Positions 63,007-64,000 of a stretch of 64,000 nt of DNA are shown here, piece after piece (positions within the stretch are counted from its first letter, which is position 1; every line of letters begins with the position of its first letter). The translations under genes were made by a program, and so were the position numbers. The stretch comes from Rhizobium sp. BK313 (GTDB lineage: Bacteria; Pseudomonadota; Alphaproteobacteria; Rhizobiales; Rhizobiaceae). The DNA is taken from the NCBI RefSeq assembly GCF_014193655.1, contig NZ_JACHZQ010000008.1:1-64000 (forward strand). The letters are read 5' to 3'. The notes beneath the pieces were generated by a model. The model searched no databases and was not told where the DNA came from. It worked only from the letters and a program-made list of their open reading frames with translations.

Positions 63007-64000
63007 ATGTCTTTGAAGCGTAAGGATTTGCCCGGCGGCGATCTCCTCAATCTGCAGGCGGATGTTCTAGTCATCGGTGGTGGTCCCTCCGGCGCGTGGG
63101 CGGCGCTTGCCGCGGCGGATACAGGCGCCCGTGTCGTATTGGCCGACAAGGGATACTTCGGCACCAGCGGCGCGACAGCACCCTCCAATACCGGCACATG
63201 GTTCGTTCCGCCAGGCGAGGATCGGCAACTGACAGTCGAGAGGCGCTGGCAACGCACTGGCGGCCTTGCGGATCAACGCTGGATGCTGCGCTGCGTCGAT
63301 CGGGCCTATGAAAACCTGCTGAAGCTGTCCGAATGGGGCTATCCTTTCCCGAGCGAGGACGATGGCAAGCTCTATATCGCCAATCTTCGTGGCCCAGACT
63401 ACATGGCCTTCATGCGCCGCCGCGTGCTCCGCGCCGGCGTGACCGTGCTCGATCATCACCCGGCACTCGAACTGCTGTCCAATGGGGAATCCGTCACGGG
63501 CGCTGCCGGCCTCGACAGGCAGCGCGGCCGCGACTGGCGCGTGGACGCCGGCGCCGTTGTGCTGGCGACCGGAGGCTGCGCTTTCGGCGAGCGCATTCTC
63601 GGAGCAACGACGCTCACCGGTGACGGCCTGCTGATGGCCGCTGAGGCGGGTGCCGGCCTCTCCGGCATGGAATTTACGGGAAAATACACGCTGGCGCCGC
63701 ACGGCTCGTCGCTGAACAAGGGGCTGCCCTTTCGCTGGGCGCGCTTCTACCGGGAGGACGGCACAGCGATCCTCGATGGCAATGGCGAGCATCTCTCAAA
63801 CGGCATCGGCGACCGTGAGAGGGATATCGTCAGCGCGATGATCGAAGCTCCGGTCTTTGCCAAGCTCGATATGGCAGAGCCTTCCTTAAAGGACTGGCTG
63901 CGCCGGGGCCAGCCGAATTGCTTTACGCCCTATGACCGCATGGGTATCGATCCCTTCAGCGATCTCTTCCGCGTCACCTTCAAGGCAGAGGGAACCGTGC
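63007..64000 (+). CDS. FAD-dependent oxidoreductase (fumarate reductase/aspartate oxidase type), partial
   Basis: At least 331 residues; the gene runs off the right edge. The FAD-binding motif VLVIGGGPSGAWAALAAADTG (residues about 20-40) and the second nucleotide segment AVVLATGGCAFG followed by TGDGLLMAAEAGA are typical of succinate dehydrogenase/aspartate oxidase flavoproteins. An iron-sulfur partner, if any, would lie outside the window. Confidence 0.88.
   Translation, partial: MSLKRKDLPGGDLLNLQADVLVIGGGPSGAWAALAAADTGARVVLADKGYFGTSGATAPSNTGTWFVPPGEDRQLTVERRWQRTGGLADQRWMLRCVDRAYENLLKLSEWGYPFPSEDDGKLYIANLRGPDYMAFMRRRVLRAGVTVLDHHPALELLSNGESVTGAAGLDRQRGRDWRVDAGAVVLATGGCAFGERILGATTLTGDGLLMAAEAGAGLSGMEFTGKYTLAPHGSSLNKGLPFRWARFYREDGTAILDGNGEHLSNGIGDRERDIVSAMIEAPVFAKLDMAEPSLKDWLRRGQPNCFTPYDRMGIDPFSDLFRVTFKAEGTV

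Noticed and set aside
1..64000. CRISPR arrays, prophage genes and replication or partition genes
   Set aside because: No regularly spaced repeats, phage structural genes, repABC or parAB genes were seen; the ParDE pair is a toxin-antitoxin, not a partition system.

Overview
The window looks like an accessory segment of a rhizobial alphaproteobacterium (Rhizobium/Agrobacterium/Ensifer type), perhaps from a chromid or megaplasmid. This is inferred from GC-rich coding sequence, many periplasmic-binding-protein ABC transporters, rhizobial-type regulators (LacI, GntR, IclR, LysR, AraC, TetR) and a lactonase very like Agrobacterium AttM/BlcC. No rRNA, tRNA, CRISPR array or replication genes were found.

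Layout: (1) 0.6-6.1 kb: a sugar-type ABC importer with a metallo-beta-lactamase hydrolase, divergent from a LacI regulator; two 18-bp operator-like sites lie between them. (2) 6.1-15.3 kb: a patchwork of broken genes (nucleotidyltransferase, RES toxin, IS6 transposase, metallo-hydrolase tail, cupin regulator) mixed with intact ones: an astacin-like metalloprotease with a small beta-rich partner, an HxlR/FMN-reductase pair, a MscS channel with a cyclic-nucleotide-type domain, and a ParDE toxin-antitoxin. (3) 15.3-25.0 kb: a sugar or sugar-acid locus with a UgpABCE-type ABC importer, enolase-superfamily enzyme, amidohydrolase, aldo/keto reductase, GntR/FadR regulator and Gfo/Idh/MocA dehydrogenase. 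(4) 25.2-26.1 kb: decayed coxG and a decayed binding-protein gene. (5) 26.2-35.1 kb: an amide-catabolism locus with a taurine/nitrate-type ABC importer, two cysteine hydrolases, an amidase, a LysR regulator and an MFS transporter. (6) 35.3-40.5 kb: a membrane-lipid module with a fused acyl-ACP synthetase/acyltransferase, YiaA/B protein and PspA-like protein, divergent from a TetR regulator with three operator copies. (7) 40.7-41.4 kb: a dead ISL3-type transposase. (8) 41.7-59.4 kb: a 13-gene minus-strand operon framed by two IclR regulators. (9) 59.5-64 kb: an alpha/beta-hydrolase homologue lacking its nucleophile, an AraC regulator, a peroxiredoxin-like protein and a truncated FAD oxidoreductase.

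Region 8 is the most interesting. It holds homologues of all three enzymes of the Agrobacterium gamma-butyrolactone pathway (lactonase BlcC/AttM, alcohol dehydrogenase BlcB/AttL, semialdehyde dehydrogenase BlcA/AttK) under an IclR-type regulator (BlcR/AttJ is also IclR family). Here they are embedded in a much larger operon that adds an SCP2-like protein, an alpha/beta hydrolase, a complete ABC importer, an SSS-type symporter, a flotillin-like SPFH protein, a four-helix membrane protein and a seven-helix proteorhodopsin homologue. In that homologue the retinal-binding lysine is arginine and the proton-pump residues are lost. The likely logic is import of a lactone or hydroxy-ester, ring opening, oxidation to the semialdehyde and then to succinate or a homologue, with a membrane-microdomain component of unknown role.
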